Counted from the stretch's first letter, positions 1 to 11,912 are shown. The stretch: 64,000 nucleotides of DNA from Palaemon carinicauda (GCF_036898095.1 NC_090726.1:35905019-35969018), one strand, 5' to 3'. Translations and numbers: made by a program. The notes: generated by a model from the letters alone, not told the origin.

Positions 1-1554
1 AGTCAAGTAGTTTAGAGGATTACGGTCCTCTAGGAATGTCAGCGGGAACTTTTGGTCCGCACAATAGGATCCAAGATGCTCAAGAGATGAGCCTATGCCT
101 GAGAGCTCATTCTCTTGAGTTTGGAGTTTATCCCATGTCTGGAAGAAATTCAAGTAAATCCCACAGTTGGGAATTCCTGCTTGCACCTGGTGAAGCCAAA
201 AATGAATTATGAGTATGGTCAGAGGTCGTGACTCCTCTGCCATGAAGTGGGAACCTTCGTCCTTCTGAAATGTGGCTAGGAAGCCATACCAATAAAAGAA
301 TTGTGTCAGTTCTGTGACACTAATGGATGGGATGAGTTGGAGCGAGGCCCTCAGCATTAATTGCCTATAGTTACCGGAGACTGGGCAAGGATGGCAGGAG
401 GTTGCGGAAGCCTTAACACCCTTCTGCAAGCCCGGCCGGAAAAAATGGGGCTGCAGCAGTTGGGTTGTGCGCTTCACCCCAGGGTGCTCTCCCAGTCCCT
501 CATGGGCCATTCGTAGCACCGGCAAGCGGGAATTATGGGGGACAACTACACGCTGACGCAGGGCCTCAGCAGGATCGTGAGAACCTCGGGTGATTCTGAG
601 GAGCACCCCATCCTTCTGCAGGAAGTTCTCCTTTGAGAGAGTAATTCTTTTTGCTTTGTCTGAATCAGCAACTTCCCCGTAGTTGTCCAGCGTCTTGTCC
701 GACAGCTGAAATCTGATGGGCTCTCTTTGGCTCCTGGGGGTCTCTGGAATGATGGGTGCTGCCCCTCGGTCCTCCTCTGAGACCTCTGGCCTGTTGGGAA
801 GCATCATTGCTTTAGCTGGGGAGCTCTCTCGGGTACAAAGCCTAGACTCATTTCTGGAAGGGGGAGACGCCTGGCCCTCTGAGACCTCTGGCATGGTGCT
901 GGAAATAGCTCTATACCCTGTGGTGGGATGCAGCACACCTTCACCAGAATTAACTTCTGGCGTATGAGGCTCAGACTCACTGCTGGAGGAGGAAAACTCT
1001 TGGGCCTCCTCACTTAGCCAAGGTATTTCCCCAAGGTTAATGGTACCTAGCCAGTCGTCTTCCCCTGCAGGTTGCGTCCTCACAGTTTTAGGCTCCGGCT
1101 TGGCAGCCTTCATGCACCTGAGGGGCACTCGCTGTACACACTTCACAGGCTTTTGACCCAAGCTTGAGTTGTAGCCCTCATGTGCGAGATCACTCCCTGC
1201 CCCCAGTCCACACTTCTTGCCGAGCTGGGACATGGTCGCCTTCAGTTCCGCTGTAGGGAGTTCCTTGGTGAAACCTTCAATGCACTGTTTCTCTCTGCAG
1301 TTGTCCTGCTGGTCGTTGGCACTATTAGGTTGAGGTAGCGAGTTACTGAGCTGGGCTAATCGAGCGTCTATTTCCCGCTTCTTTAATTCATACGCTCTCG
1401 CTCTTTCTCTCGCATACTGCATCCTTTCTTGCTCCGTTCTTCTCCGGGCATTGGCTTCATCCGTGAGTTCCCGCACATACCTTCGCAAGGCCTCTCCCTC
1501 ATAGCCTTGTCTTTCTGCCAAATCCACAAACGCACTGATTTCAGCAGCAGTCAT
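1..1554 (-). CDS. Gypsy-derived gag/integrase chimeric open frame, partial
   Basis: Reading the minus strand from an ATG at 1554, I find no stop for 518 codons up to the window edge. The first ~70 residues are charged and probably coiled-coil (it starts MTAAEISAFVDLAERQGYEG), like the gag N-terminus of some arthropod gypsy elements. An acidic, Ser/Pro-rich linker with PEVSE repeats follows. Around bases 540-390 is an H2C2 zinc-binding integrase motif (HEGLGEH, then CHPC). Next comes a short piece like the integrase core (FFYWYG, KDEGSHF) and, near the edge, EDRNPLNYL, which resembles the RNase H segment of gypsy pol. Protease, RT and most of the integrase core are missing and the order is scrambled, so this is an internally deleted, rearranged derivative that has nevertheless stayed open. 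The start is the first ATG after the leader. Confidence 0.55.
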   Translation of the reverse strand, partial: MTAAEISAFVDLAERQGYEGEALRRYVRELTDEANARRRTEQERMQYARERARAYELKKREIDARLAQLSNSLPQPNSANDQQDNCREKQCIEGFTKELPTAELKATMSQLGKKCGLGAGSDLAHEGYNSSLGQKPVKCVQRVPLRCMKAAKPEPKTVRTQPAGEDDWLGTINLGEIPWLSEEAQEFSSSSSESEPHTPEVNSGEGVLHPTTGYRAISSTMPEVSEGQASPPSRNESRLCTRESSPAKAMMLPNRPEVSEEDRGAAPIIPETPRSQREPIRFQLSDKTLDNYGEVADSDKAKRITLSKENFLQKDGVLLRITRGSHDPAEALRQRVVVPHNSRLPVLRMAHEGLGEHPGVKRTTQLLQPHFFRPGLQKGVKASATSCHPCPVSGNYRQLMLRASLQLIPSISVTELTQFFYWYGFLATFQKDEGSHFMAEESRPLTILIIHFWLHQVQAGIPNCGIYLNFFQTWDKLQTQENELSGIGSSLEHLGSYCADQKFPLTFLEDRNPLNYLT

Positions 1555-1877
1555 CTTGCTAAGTTTTTGTGGAGACAGCGACAAAAAAAACTCAACAGCA
1601 CAAGGTACGATATTGACCGTGCAAGAATTTACACGAAGGGGAAAGACGCTCTAGCCTTATGCAAGAGTCTCATGGAAGGAAGGATGAAGATGGAGCTTGG
1701 GGAAATGCACAATGGCTGTAAAGAAATGCCTCTCGAGAAAGAACTATCACCAAATAGTAATTGGACAGGAGCCTAACTCGAAAACCAGGGTCACGACAAT
1801 GGGTGAGCTTAGGCTGTCCGGTTGTAATGCATCCAAACAAGTAATGATATATATGACAACTACTACACAATAAAAAA

Positions 1878-3325
1878 TGGAATCACCACTATACAGTAAG
1901 TGACCCTCTAGGCTAGTCAGGAAAAAAAATGAGATCACAACTATGGGTGACACTATGTTGGACGAAATAAAACGGAATCACAACTATGGGTGAACCTTTA
2001 TACTAATCATAAAAGAAATGGAATCACCAAAATGGGTGAATCTCTATGCTAGTACGGAAAAAAAAATGTAATCACAACAATGGGTGAACCTCTATGCTAG
2101 TCTTTTGAAAAAAATGGAATCACAACAATGGGTGAATCTCTATGCTAGTCTTTAAAAAATTAGAATCACAACAATGGGTGAATCTCTATGCTAGTCTTTT
2201 GAAAAAATGGATTCACAACAATGGGTGAATCTCTTTGCTAGTCATAAAAAAAACCGAATCACAACAATGGGTGAATCTCTATGCTAGTCATGTAAAAATG
2301 GAATCACAACAATGAATGACCCTCTGTGCTAGTCTTAAGGAAAAAAAAATGGAATCTCCACGATGTGTGACCCTCCTATGCTAGTCTTAAGGAAAAAAAA
2401 TGGAATCTCCACGATGTGTGACCCTCCTATGCTAGTCTTAAGGAAAAAAATTGGAATCTCCACGATGTGTGACCCTCCTATACTAGTCTTAAGGAAAAAA
2501 TTGGAATCTCCACGATGTGTGACCCTCCTATGCTAGTCTTAAGGAAAAAATTGGAATCTCCACGATGTGTGACCCTCCTATGCTAGTCTTAAGGAAAAAA
2601 AATGGAATCTCCACGATGTGTGACCCTCCTATACTAGTCTTAAGGAAAAAAAAATGGAATCTCTACGATGTGTGACCCTCCTATGCTAGTCTTAAAAGGA
2701 AAAACAATGGAATCTCCACGATGTGTGACCCTCCTATGCTAGTCTTCAGGGAAAAAAAAATGGAATCTCCACGATGTGTGACCCTCCTATGCTAGTCTTA
2801 AGGAAAAAGATGGAATCTCCACGATGTGTGACCCTCCTGTGCTAGTCTTAAGGAAAAAAATGGAATCTCCACGATGTGTGACCCTCCTGTCCTAGTCTTA
2901 AGGAAAAACAATGGAATCTCCACGATGTGTGACCCTCCTGTGCTAGTCTTAAGGAAAAAATGGAATCTCCACGATGTGTGACCCTCCTATGCTAGTCTTA
3001 AGGAAAAAATGGAATCTCCACGATGTGTGACCCTCCTATGCTAGTCTTAAGGAACAAAAAAAATGGAATCTCCACGATGTGTGACCCTCCTATGCTAGTC
3101 TTAAGGAAAAAAAATGGAATCTCCACGATGTGTGACCCTCCTATGCTAGTCTTAAGGAAAAAAAAATGGAATCTCCACGATGTGTGACCCTCCTATGCTA
3201 GTCTTAAGGAAAAAAAATGGAATCTCCACGATGTGTGACCCTCCTATGCTAGTCTTCAGGAACAAAAATGGAATCTCCACGATGTGTCACCCTCCTATGC
3301 TAGTCTTAAGGAAAAAATTGGATCT
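1878..3325. repeat. ~51-bp minisatellite, about 28 copies in two subfamilies
   Basis: From about 2340 to 3325 a unit close to TGGAATCTCCACGATGTGTG + ACCCTCCTATGCTAGTCTTA + AGGAAAAAAA repeats about 19 times, with length changes almost only in the A-run. From 1878 to 2340 about nine more diverged units carry ACAACAATGGGTGAATCTCT in the same position. The 3' half (TATGCTAGTC) is shared by both. The array sits in the leader of the minus-strand gypsy element, between the PBS and the gag-like start. Confidence 0.9.
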
Positions 3326-4762
3326 GTAAAAATGTGGGGGTGCGTTCTTGCAACACCACCACTTGCAACTCTGTGACTTTAAAGCAAGTTTGTATTTATA
3401 CTTAAAGTATAACAAATTAAAATAAAACAGACAATGTCACTGAGATTGCTTAATGCTTCGTTAAAACCTCAGCCCCTTTACATACTTTCCTTTTAGAAGA
3501 AAAATGAATTTAATAAATTACACTCCCAAATATTTTATCTTAATGATCTTATACCCTGAATGAAAAAATTTAAATTAAATGTGACATCATAAGTCCTTTA
3601 TCTTTAGGTTAACCATATTACACAGTCTAACGAAAATTATCCCCTTCAAAAAAATGTACATAAAGATAATATCCCACGAGAAAGTAATAAAAAGAAATTA
3701 CATACCCTTACTTGTCAAACGGGAAAATTGAAAAAATGAATGGCACGTGTGCTTATGGTTACCAACACAGGAAATTAACACGTGTTTTAGTCTACCACGG
3801 TTTCTTCCTAAAATTTCGTAAATTTCAATTCACTTAGTTATAACACGAAATTAAACAATCACTCACTGCACAATATATATGAATGAAAAAATTTATCCCT
3901 ATCAATAATGTACATGAAAATAATATCCCACGAAAGTATTAAAATGAAATTAAGAACCCTTACTATGAAAAGGAAAAGAAAATTGAAATAAGAAACACCA
4001 CGTGGTCTTACCGTTACTCTACAGAATGATGCCTCACTGTCGTAAAACGTTTACGTGAATCGTAAGCCAAAGGTTCCGATATGAGACTAGTCTGTATCCT
4101 AGCACTAAAGATAAATGATAATATATTCCGTGCACAAAATTAAACGATTGATGTGCGTGGATACAACGAAATTAGACTAAAATCTCGGGTCTGCATAGAA
4201 TTGGTGAACAATTAACAAAGATAATAATAACAGACAATATACCTTGGCTTCGTTCGGAAACACGGCGGCGGGCTGAGTTATACCAGGTTGGCCATGTTTT
4301 GAAATGAACACGTGCTCAGCCTGCCACGCTTTTTGTCCTAAAATATCGTAAGTTTCACTTCACTTATTTTCTGTTTTAAACACAAAATTACACAATAAGA
4401 CATTCACCTACTGCACAATGTTTTAATAAATGGAAAATTTTAACACTGTGATAATAAACACTCAGAAAAAACAGGACACAAATTATTCTCATGCGGTTGG
4501 CTATCCTGCTAAACAATCGGACTAAAATCTCCCACGTGGTTTTCAAAACAAAAGGGTTCGCGGTGACTGCGAACACACGCACTAATAAACACAAAACTTT
4601 AACAATGAGATTAGAATGCTTTTGCTGTTTTCTTCCACGGTTCCAACTCCAGTGATTATATAATTTACTTGAAATGAAATTGAGGTTCGTCAAGTCGCTA
4701 AAGACAGAAAAAGGGGGGAATTTGACTTTAATAAAATTAATTTTAAATTACTGTCTTAACGA
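3326..4762 (-). other. AT-rich leader of the gypsy element with diverged internal duplications
   Basis: I see no coding potential. Several blocks recur in direct orientation. The segment around 3655-3740 (TAATATCCCACGA, later CACGTG) resembles 3905-4010, and 3775-3875 (CACGTG, ATTTCGTAAATTTCA, CACTGCACAAT) resembles 4305-4425. The leader therefore seems to have grown by repeated local duplication, as did the neighbouring minisatellite. Confidence 0.5.
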
Positions 4763-4780
4763 ATCCTGGCAAGGTCGCCA
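4763..4780 (-). other. Primer-binding site, putative
   Basis: Minus-strand TGGCGACCTTGCCAGGAT lies three bases inside the LTR end. A TGG-starting sequence at this spacing is where the 3' end of a tRNA primes minus-strand synthesis in LTR retrotransposons. I cannot name the tRNA without a comparison. Confidence 0.6.
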
Positions 4781-4783
4781 ATA

Positions 4784-5868
4784 TGTTACGGGCCACTGGT
4801 TCGAGTCCGGCCTTGCTTAAGGGACTCAAGGGCCATAACAAACAAATAATAATGGTAAAGGTCGCCAGTCAGCAATGATACAAGGAATACTGACAAAAAG
4901 ATGTATTTACAATAATATTTAAATAGAAATAAATGAAAGGGGAGCACAGCAGATAACTATTTTAGTTTGAGCCACGAGGAGCTTCGAATGGAGTTTGGTT
5001 GGCCGTGGATGAAACGCCAGCACAGCAATCACGTTCCCTGGAAGGGGGAAATAAATTGAATTATTAACAGCACACTTACTTCTACCGGCTGGGAACACGA
5101 TGAAATCGTGTGGTTAAAACCTTTAAGCAAATTAAATGAAAATGCAAAGCTTAGGGATTTAAACGTTACACATGGGAATCAACACTGTCACAGGGTGAAT
5201 GTATTAAAACTAGGACTAAACTGCACACGTGGTCTGGGTATAGGGGGATAGGATACAAGGTTCAGTGGGTAGGATTTTCTTTAGAGGATAAGGAAAAATG
5301 GGGTGTGATAATGAAGGGATGGCAGGTTGGGTAAGGATATTGAGAATCTCAAAATCAGACGCCTTACCTTTAGTAAAAATGACTCTGGTTTCTTTCCCTT
5401 GTGGAAAGATGTAGACAGAGGTCCTGCCTCCCTGATGTCTTGAGGGTGAAGAGAGATGATGTTTCCCTCAAGGAGGTTGAGTGAAGAAGAGGAGATGTTC
5501 TCCTTATGGGTGCTGACTTACGAAGGAAGATCCCCAGTTTTCCCTGGGTAGATCAACCCCACTTGACCCCCAATTGGGGGGGGGGGGGGTAGGGGGGATT
5601 GGCCTGACCGCTGTCCTATTGGTCAGGCTTGATCTCGTGTCCCCACATCCTTCACAGCTCGCTTCCCTTGTCCTGGGACCTCGATGTTCTCACGTGACTT
5701 GTAGAAGGTAGCTGAAATTGAGATCTCAGGGGGAGTAGACTGGTATAGGATGGTGGGAGGGGGGGTGAGACTCTGGGTAGGGTCCCAAAACTCGTGGCAT
5801 TTCGACCCATGCTGGCGGGGTCTTTTGTTATTGGAAAAAAGGTGGCGTAAAGACCGCCATTACTAACA
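4784..5868 (-). repeat. Gypsy LTR (5' LTR in minus orientation), 1085 bp
   Basis: The inner edge is fixed by the PBS: on the minus strand the LTR ends CCCGTAACA. The best outer edge is 5868, where the minus strand starts TGTTAGTAATGG, giving TG...CA termini and a short imperfect terminal inverted repeat. The LTR has a poly-G run at 5577-5590 and GC-rich stretches unlike the AT-rich leader. The partner LTR would lie left of the window, so the outer edge is provisional. Confidence 0.5.
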
Positions 5869-5889
5869 ATATGTATAATTATATATCAT

Positions 5890-5890
5890 A

Positions 5891-5932
<42 letters not shown>
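5890..5932. repeat. (AT)n microsatellite
   Basis: About 40 bases of alternating T and A directly outside the gypsy LTR. Confidence 0.95.
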
Positions 5933-5933
<1 letters not shown>

Positions 5934-6128
5934 AACCCACAAAATCATGTAGAAAATATTGGAGTGTCGTAGCTAAACAATTCCTTCCGTTAACAGCTAT
6001 ATTTGATTATTTTAACATTAGTCTTGTTCAAGTTACCGATGAACGAAAAAAAGTAATTTGAATTATGTTTCAATGTTAAAAAATATTAATAAAAACACCA
6101 TACATAAGTTATACCCACATAAAGGACG

Positions 6129-6182
<54 letters not shown>

Positions 6183-7526
6183 AAATGGTTTGAGCTTACT
6201 CTAGTTAATGAAGTAATGTAACAGCACATAAACTCCTTTTTAGACATTTATGCATATCAAAATATTGTTTGTCATCATTATGCAATGTTTCCAATAGAAA
6301 TGATTGTATTATGCTCCCAAAAGCTTATCGTTATTTTTCAGATGATAGATTGACTGCTAAAAACTACTTACAGTTTATAGATATTCATTGAATGTAACAT
6401 TTCGTAATATGTGAGGATACTTTATTGTAAAATATTTCCCAAATTATTCAGATTCAGGGGTATGCGCTATTTCAGTCATTAGACTCTAAGCCACTTTCCC
6501 TTTATTCATCATTTATGTTACATTCCCATTGTTGAGCTTTGTCATCTCACCGTCTGCTCTCTTGGCCTTGAAGGATTAGCATTGCCATTTGAACTAAAAT
6601 CTTAAACATATATAGTAAAATCTTTACTACATTGCTAATTCAATCTTTGTCGTAAGTGCTTTATTCACTTGATAATTATTAAAACTAAATGGCAAAATTG
6701 GAGATAGTTATTACAGGATATAAATAACGGGATTATTTTTTTAGGATCAAATGCTTATCTAAATAATGGGTGATTTTGGGGGAAAATAACTATAAGTGCT
6801 TTTGGGCGTTTGGAGGATTTGCCTCCTTAAGGATCCGTATACCATTTGTCCGGCTGCATATAGTTTGTTCATTATAATTTATACTCCTCTATATACCTTA
6901 AATGCTCTGTAGGAAAATTTAACCAGTTGCTTTAAAATCGACTAAGATATTTTCGTTAACTGGAATAATGATAGAGGAATGGGAAATATATTGTATAAAA
7001 AATCTGAGGGGCACCACTTATTCATGGAAGCATGCTTCACAATGCATTTTTTTTTTTTTTACTTCGATGGAGATTGTAAAATCTAAGGTAGAGGGAAATG
7101 AAATACAGATCTCCAAATGCCTTATTCCGGAATCCAGCTAATGAATATCTTGTCTTGGTGTCACACAAATATCAAATAGTTCCAAGTTGGAATGGTCAAG
7201 TGAAGGTGTTTCTGCTGCCGCTTGGGAGAAATTTCTTTTATGGAGGCACAGTGAGGAGCTAAGAACCAAAGTTGACGCCCTGAGACGAGAACCGAGGCAG
7301 AAGGGCATTCATTTTAAAGATAATATTTAATAAATAAATGAATAAATAATGATAGAAAGAAACACACATATTAAATAATGAATCAGGGGATAGAGGAAGA
7401 AGCTCAGGAAATAAAATCTAAAGAATGAGAGAAAATATTTAGGAATCCATGAGTATCACTCCTCAGCTGTATAAGTTAATGATTAAAAGGACAATGAAAC
7501 TTTTACTTTCGAGATATTTTCCATCC
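5933..7526. other. AT-rich spacer, no gene seen; (GA)n at 6132-6180
   Basis: I find no convincing coding frame. A pure (GA)n tract of about 49 bases lies at 6132-6180 and a poly-T tract near 7048-7060. The piece 7449-7658 that reads open in one frame is entered by the LINE 3' end and is not a gene. Confidence 0.6.
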
Positions 7527-7771
7527 ATATACCAAAGGCACTTCCCCCAATTTTGGGGGGTAGCCGACATCAACAAGAAACAAAAAAAAGGGGACCTCTA
7601 CTCTCTACGTTCCTCCAGCCTAACCAGGGACTCAGCCGAGTTCAGCTGGTACTGCTAGGGTGCCACAGCCCAACCTCCCACATTTCCACCACAGATGAAG
7701 CTTCATACTGCTGAGTCCCCTACTGCTGCTACCTCCGCGGTCATCTAAGGCACCGGAGGAAGCAGCAGGGC
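7527..7771 (-). other. LINE 3' untranslated region
   Basis: This follows the stop of the LINE frame. It contains an imperfect palindrome (CCCCCAATTTTGGGGG at 7545-7560), a run of A/C-rich sequence, and ends near GGTATATGGATGG on the minus strand. There is no poly-A tail, which suits LINE groups that end in simple sequence. Confidence 0.5.
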
Positions 7772-9238
7772 CTACCGGAACTGCGTCACAATCGCTCGCC
7801 ATTCATTCCTATTTCTAGCACGCTCTCTTGCCTCTCTCACATCTATCCTCCTATCACCCAGAGCTTTCTTCACACCATCCATCCACCCAAACCTTGGCCT
7901 TCCTCTTGTACTTCTCCCATCAACTCTTGCATTCATCACCTTCTTTAGCAGACAGCCATTTTCCATTCTCTCAACATGGCCAAACCACCTCAACACATTC
8001 ATATCCACTCTAGCCGCTAACTCATTTCTTACACCCGTTCTCACCCTCACCACTTCGTTCCTAACCCTATCTACTCGAGATACACCAGCCATACTCCTCA
8101 GACACTTCATCTCCAACACATTCAATTTCTGTCTCTCCATCACTTTCATTCCCCACAACTCCAATCCATACATCACAGTTGGTACAATCCCTTTCTCATA
8201 TAGAACTCTCTTTACATTCATGCCCAACCCTCTATTTTTTACTACTCCCTTAACTGCCCCCAACACTTTGCAACCTTCATTGACTCTCTGACGTACATCT
8301 GCTTCCACTCCTCCATTTGCTGCAACAACAGACCCCAAGTACTTAAACTGATCCACCTCCTCAAGTAACTCTCAATTCAACATGACATTCAACCTTGCAC
8401 CACCTTCCCTTCTCGTACATCTCATAACCTTACTCTTACCCACAATAACTCTCAACTTCCTTCTCTCACACACCCTTCCAAATTCTGTCACTAATCGTCC
8501 AAGCTTCTCTTCTGTGTCTGCTACCAGTACAGTGTCATCCGCAAACAACAACTGATTTACCTCCCATTCATGATCATTCTCGCCTACCAGTTTTAATCCT
8601 CGTCCAAGCACTCGAGCATTCACCTCTCTCACCACTCCATCAACATACAAGTTAAACAACCACGGCGACATCACACATCCCTGTCTCAGCCCCACTCTCA
8701 CTGGAAACCAATCGCTCACTTCATTTTCTATTCTAACACATGCTTTACTACCTTTGTAGAAACTTTTCACTGCTTGCAACAACCTTCCACCAACTCCATA
8801 TAACCTCATCACATTCCACATTGCTTCCCTATCAACTCTATCATATGCTTTCTCCAGATCCATAAACGCAACATACACCTCCTTACCTTTTGCTAAATAT
8901 TTCTCGCATATCTGCCTAACTGTAAAAATCTGATTCATACAACCCCTACCTCTTCTAAAACCACCCTGTACTTCCAAGATTGCATTCTCTGTTTTATCCT
9001 TAATCCTATTAATCAGTACTCTACCATACACTTTTCCAACTACACTCAACAAACTAATACCTCTTGAATTACAACACTCATGCACATCTCCCTTACCCTT
9101 ATATAGTGGTACAATACATGCACAGACCCAATCTACAGGTACCATTGACAACACAAAACACACATTAAACAATCTCACTAACCATTCAAGTACAGTCACA
9201 CCCCCTTCCTTCAACATCTCAGCTTTCACACCATCCAT
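7772..9238 (-). pseudogene. LINE ORF, reverse transcriptase and C-terminal part, one in-frame stop
   Basis: This continues the endonuclease frame after the shift. RT motifs are FMDLEKAYDRVD (motif A), GLRQGCVMSPWLFN (motif B) and LLFADDTVL (motif C with the catalytic Asp pair). A TGA at 8372-8374 interrupts the frame right before ELLEEVDQFKYLGS; the sequence reads on in the same frame to 7772, with RWFGHVERM and a basic C-terminus. Because the neighbours stay in frame, a single base change (for example GGA to TGA) explains the stop. With one frameshift and one stop in over 950 codons, the copy looks young but inactive. Confidence 0.88.
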
Positions 9239-9263
9239 ACCAGATGCTTTTCCTACTCTCGTT

Positions 9264-10766
9264 TCATCTAGTGCTCCTCCTCACTTCCTCTATTGTAATC
9301 TCTCTCTCATTCTCATCTCCCATCACTGGCACCTCAACACCTGCAACAGCAATTATATCTGCCTCCCTATCATCCTCAACATTCAGTAAACTTTCAAAAT
9401 ATTCCGCCCACCTTTTCCTTGCCTCCTCTCCTTTTAACAACCTTCCATTTCCATCTTTCACTGTCTCTTCAATTCTTGCGCCAGCCTTCCTTACTTTCTT
9501 CACTTCTTTCCAAAACTTCTTCTTATTCTCTTCATATGACTGACCCAGTCCCTGACTCCACCTCAGGTCAGCTGCCCTCTTTGCCTCACGTACCTTGCGC
9601 TTTACTTCCACCTTTTTCTCTCTATATTTTTCATACTTCTCTATACTATTACTCTGCAGCCATTCTTCAAAAGCCCTCTTTTTCTCTTCCACTTTTACCT
9701 TCACTCCTTCATTCCACCATTCACTGCCCTTCCTCATGCTGCCTCCAACAACCTTCTTGCCACATACATCACTTGCAATCCCAACAAAATTTTCTTTTGC
9801 TAACTTCCACTCCTCCTCTAAATTACCAGTTTCTCTTACTCTCACCTCGTCATATGCCATTTTCAACCTTTCCTGATATTTACTTTTTACCCCCGGTTTT
9901 ATTAGCTCTTCAATCCTCACTACCTCCCTTTTACATCCACCTACTCTATTCCCCCACTCTTTTGCTACAACTAATTTTCCTTCCACCAAAATATGATCAG
10001 ACATACCGTTAGCCATACCCCTAAACACGTGCACGTCTTTCAATCTTCCAAACATTCTTTTAGTTATCAACACATAATCCATTAATGCCCTTTCTACTAC
10101 TCTTCTATTTGCCACTCTTACCCATGTATACTTATTTTTATCTTTCTTTTTAAAAAAGCTAGCACTTATTACCATCTCTTGTTCAACACACATATCTACC
10201 AGTCTCTCACCACTCTCATTTTCACCTGGTATACCATACTTCCCAATGACACCTTCTACCTCTCCAGCGCCCACTCTAGCATTTAAGTCACCCATAACAA
10301 CTACATAATTCCTTCTACCCAGTCCTTCTACACACCTAGTTAATTCATTCCAGAACTCATTCCGCTCTTCACTTTTCTCACTACCTGGCCCATACGCACT
10401 GACAAACGCCCAACATTCCCTACCCAACCTAACCCTTACCCACATTAACCTAGATGATATCTCCTTCCATTCCACTACTTTACCTGTCATCCATTCACTC
10501 AGCAATAAAGCCACACCCTCTCTCGCTCTTCCCCTTTCAATCCCAGACACTCTACCAGACATTTCACCAAACATCACTTCACCCTTTCCTTTCATCTTTG
10601 TCTCACACAAGGCCAATACATCCATCCTTCTACTTCTAAACATACTTCCAATCTCACATCTTTTACTCTCCATCGTACTACATCCACGCACATTCAAACA
10701 CCCCAAAACTAGAGTGCGGGGAGCAGTCACTCGCCCCCCAGCTCCATCTCTTTGTTGCTGTCTCAC
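9264..10766 (-). pseudogene. LINE ORF, endonuclease domain part
   Basis: 500 codons from ATG at 10766. It encodes an APE-like endonuclease that nicks target DNA for target-primed reverse transcription. Visible motifs in order are CLNVRG near residue 24 (conserved Asn), CETKM near residue 55 (catalytic Glu), SAYGPG, MGDLNARVG (Asp and Asn pair) near residue 160, and GMSDHILV (Ser-Asp-His) near residue 250. A Lys/Glu-rich, probably helical linker follows. The frame ends early at EEVRRSTR: one base shift restores the path into the RT frame, so the full protein is interrupted. Long plus-strand frames over the same bases are antisense shadows. Confidence 0.85.
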
Positions 10767-10860
10767 AGGATTTTTTATACAGGAGAGGGTGTTCCCAGCC
10801 CCCTCGTCCCGTCCCTTTTAGTCGCCTCTTACGACACGCAGGGATAACGTTGGCGCTATT

Positions 10861-11912
10861 CTAATTGTTTTTCCTTTCCCCTACTCACGACACCAGGTGT
10901 AGAAATTGTGGTTTAACTAATACCCTGATAGGCTGAGGAGTTGGTATGGATAGCTTTTGCTCGAGCAACCCGAAATAGAGCTACACGAATAGTAATGCAT
11001 TTTTCGCTTGTTAAGCGCCCATCTACATTGCGTAATTTACCCGGTCAAGATACCTACATCTAGCACTCCATAGCTGGGCTAATTCGGGCACTTGGTCACT
11101 GTAAATAAGGACTTTATCATACAAAGCTAAGCGTATTTAAATCAAGATTATAAGACCTTTGTGAATTAAATTGATAAGAAGTTGGTTTGATCTCAAAGCT
11201 GTTTAATTTCTCAAGATAAAGCTACTAGCAAATATATAATAATTGATAACTTACAATCAGGGTATTAAAATGGGGAATCATTTCGTGCTTATGCCATCTA
11301 TTCGTGTATATTTTCAGGAAAAATTATAGAATTTGTTTTGGGAAAATAGGTATATCATAGTTTCATGAAAAAATTTCTGAAAATTATGTCGTTCTGAGAC
11401 TATGATTTGTTAATAAAACAAATTTTTTAAACCCTCTGCCAGAATGTGATAGCGTCCTCATCTACCTCAATATAAGTTATTTTCGATACGAAATAATAAA
11501 TTCTGATTGTATTCAAGGTGCTTTGCAGTCATCAGTATCTATTATATCGATCATCGATTATCTATTATGCAAAGTTAACACTTAAATTTCGTTACTTATC
11601 GACCTTCCATCAACAGCACTTCTTTATTCTACTGCTGCTATCTTTTACAAATCAACTAATAATGAATTAGGTTAGCAAAATTTACTAGAACATTGACGGG
11701 TATCAAATAAATCTCAGGCAATGATACAATATCTTACAGGCTGTATCATGAGTCTACAAGCATCCTGTCTCCACAAACCCTAAAACAGAAATGACTTTCC
11801 TATTTGCTCAGTTTCGGAATGGCCAGGGCACGGGGTTAGAAGGAGAACCCCCCCCCCTTCCCTGGAAAGTGTCTACTTGGTTCCTCTTACGAAAAAAGTA
11901 GCATTTGAAAAA

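Larger units (their letters stand above)
1..5868 (-). mobile_element. Ty3/gypsy LTR retrotransposon, 5' part, running off the left edge
   Basis: On the minus strand the order is LTR (5868 to 4784), a primer-binding-site-like sequence just inside it, a leader of about 3.2 kb, then a long open frame with gag-like and integrase-like segments that leaves the window at base 1. The order LTR, PBS, gag fits an LTR retrotransposon. The far LTR and most of pol lie outside. The leader is unusually long and is built from repeats. The outer LTR edge and the clade are inferred. Confidence 0.6.
7527..10860 (-). mobile_element. Non-LTR retrotransposon (APE-type LINE), nearly intact
   Basis: On the minus strand an endonuclease frame, a reverse-transcriptase frame and a C-terminal frame follow one another and belong to one polypeptide broken by a frameshift (about 9270-9290) and one stop (8372-8374). 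A 3' untranslated part runs from 7771 to about 7527, and 5' sequence to about 10860. The single endonuclease-RT ORF resembles RTE-related LINEs, but the clade is not settled. The element is strongly C/T-rich on the plus strand, unlike its AT-rich surroundings. Both outer ends are approximate and I could not identify the target duplication. Confidence 0.85.

Noticed and set aside
1878..3325. CRISPR-like array
   Set aside because: Units are directly adjacent without unique spacers, and the genome is eukaryotic. It is a minisatellite. The same applies to 42893-43470.
4790..4830. tRNA-like GGTTCGAGTCC text
   Set aside because: Only a T-loop-like segment is present, with no A box or foldable cloverleaf. 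It lies inside the gypsy LTR.
9244..10639. Long plus-strand frames rich in Ser, Leu and Phe
   Set aside because: They are antisense shadows of the minus-strand LINE, whose catalytic motifs fix the coding strand.
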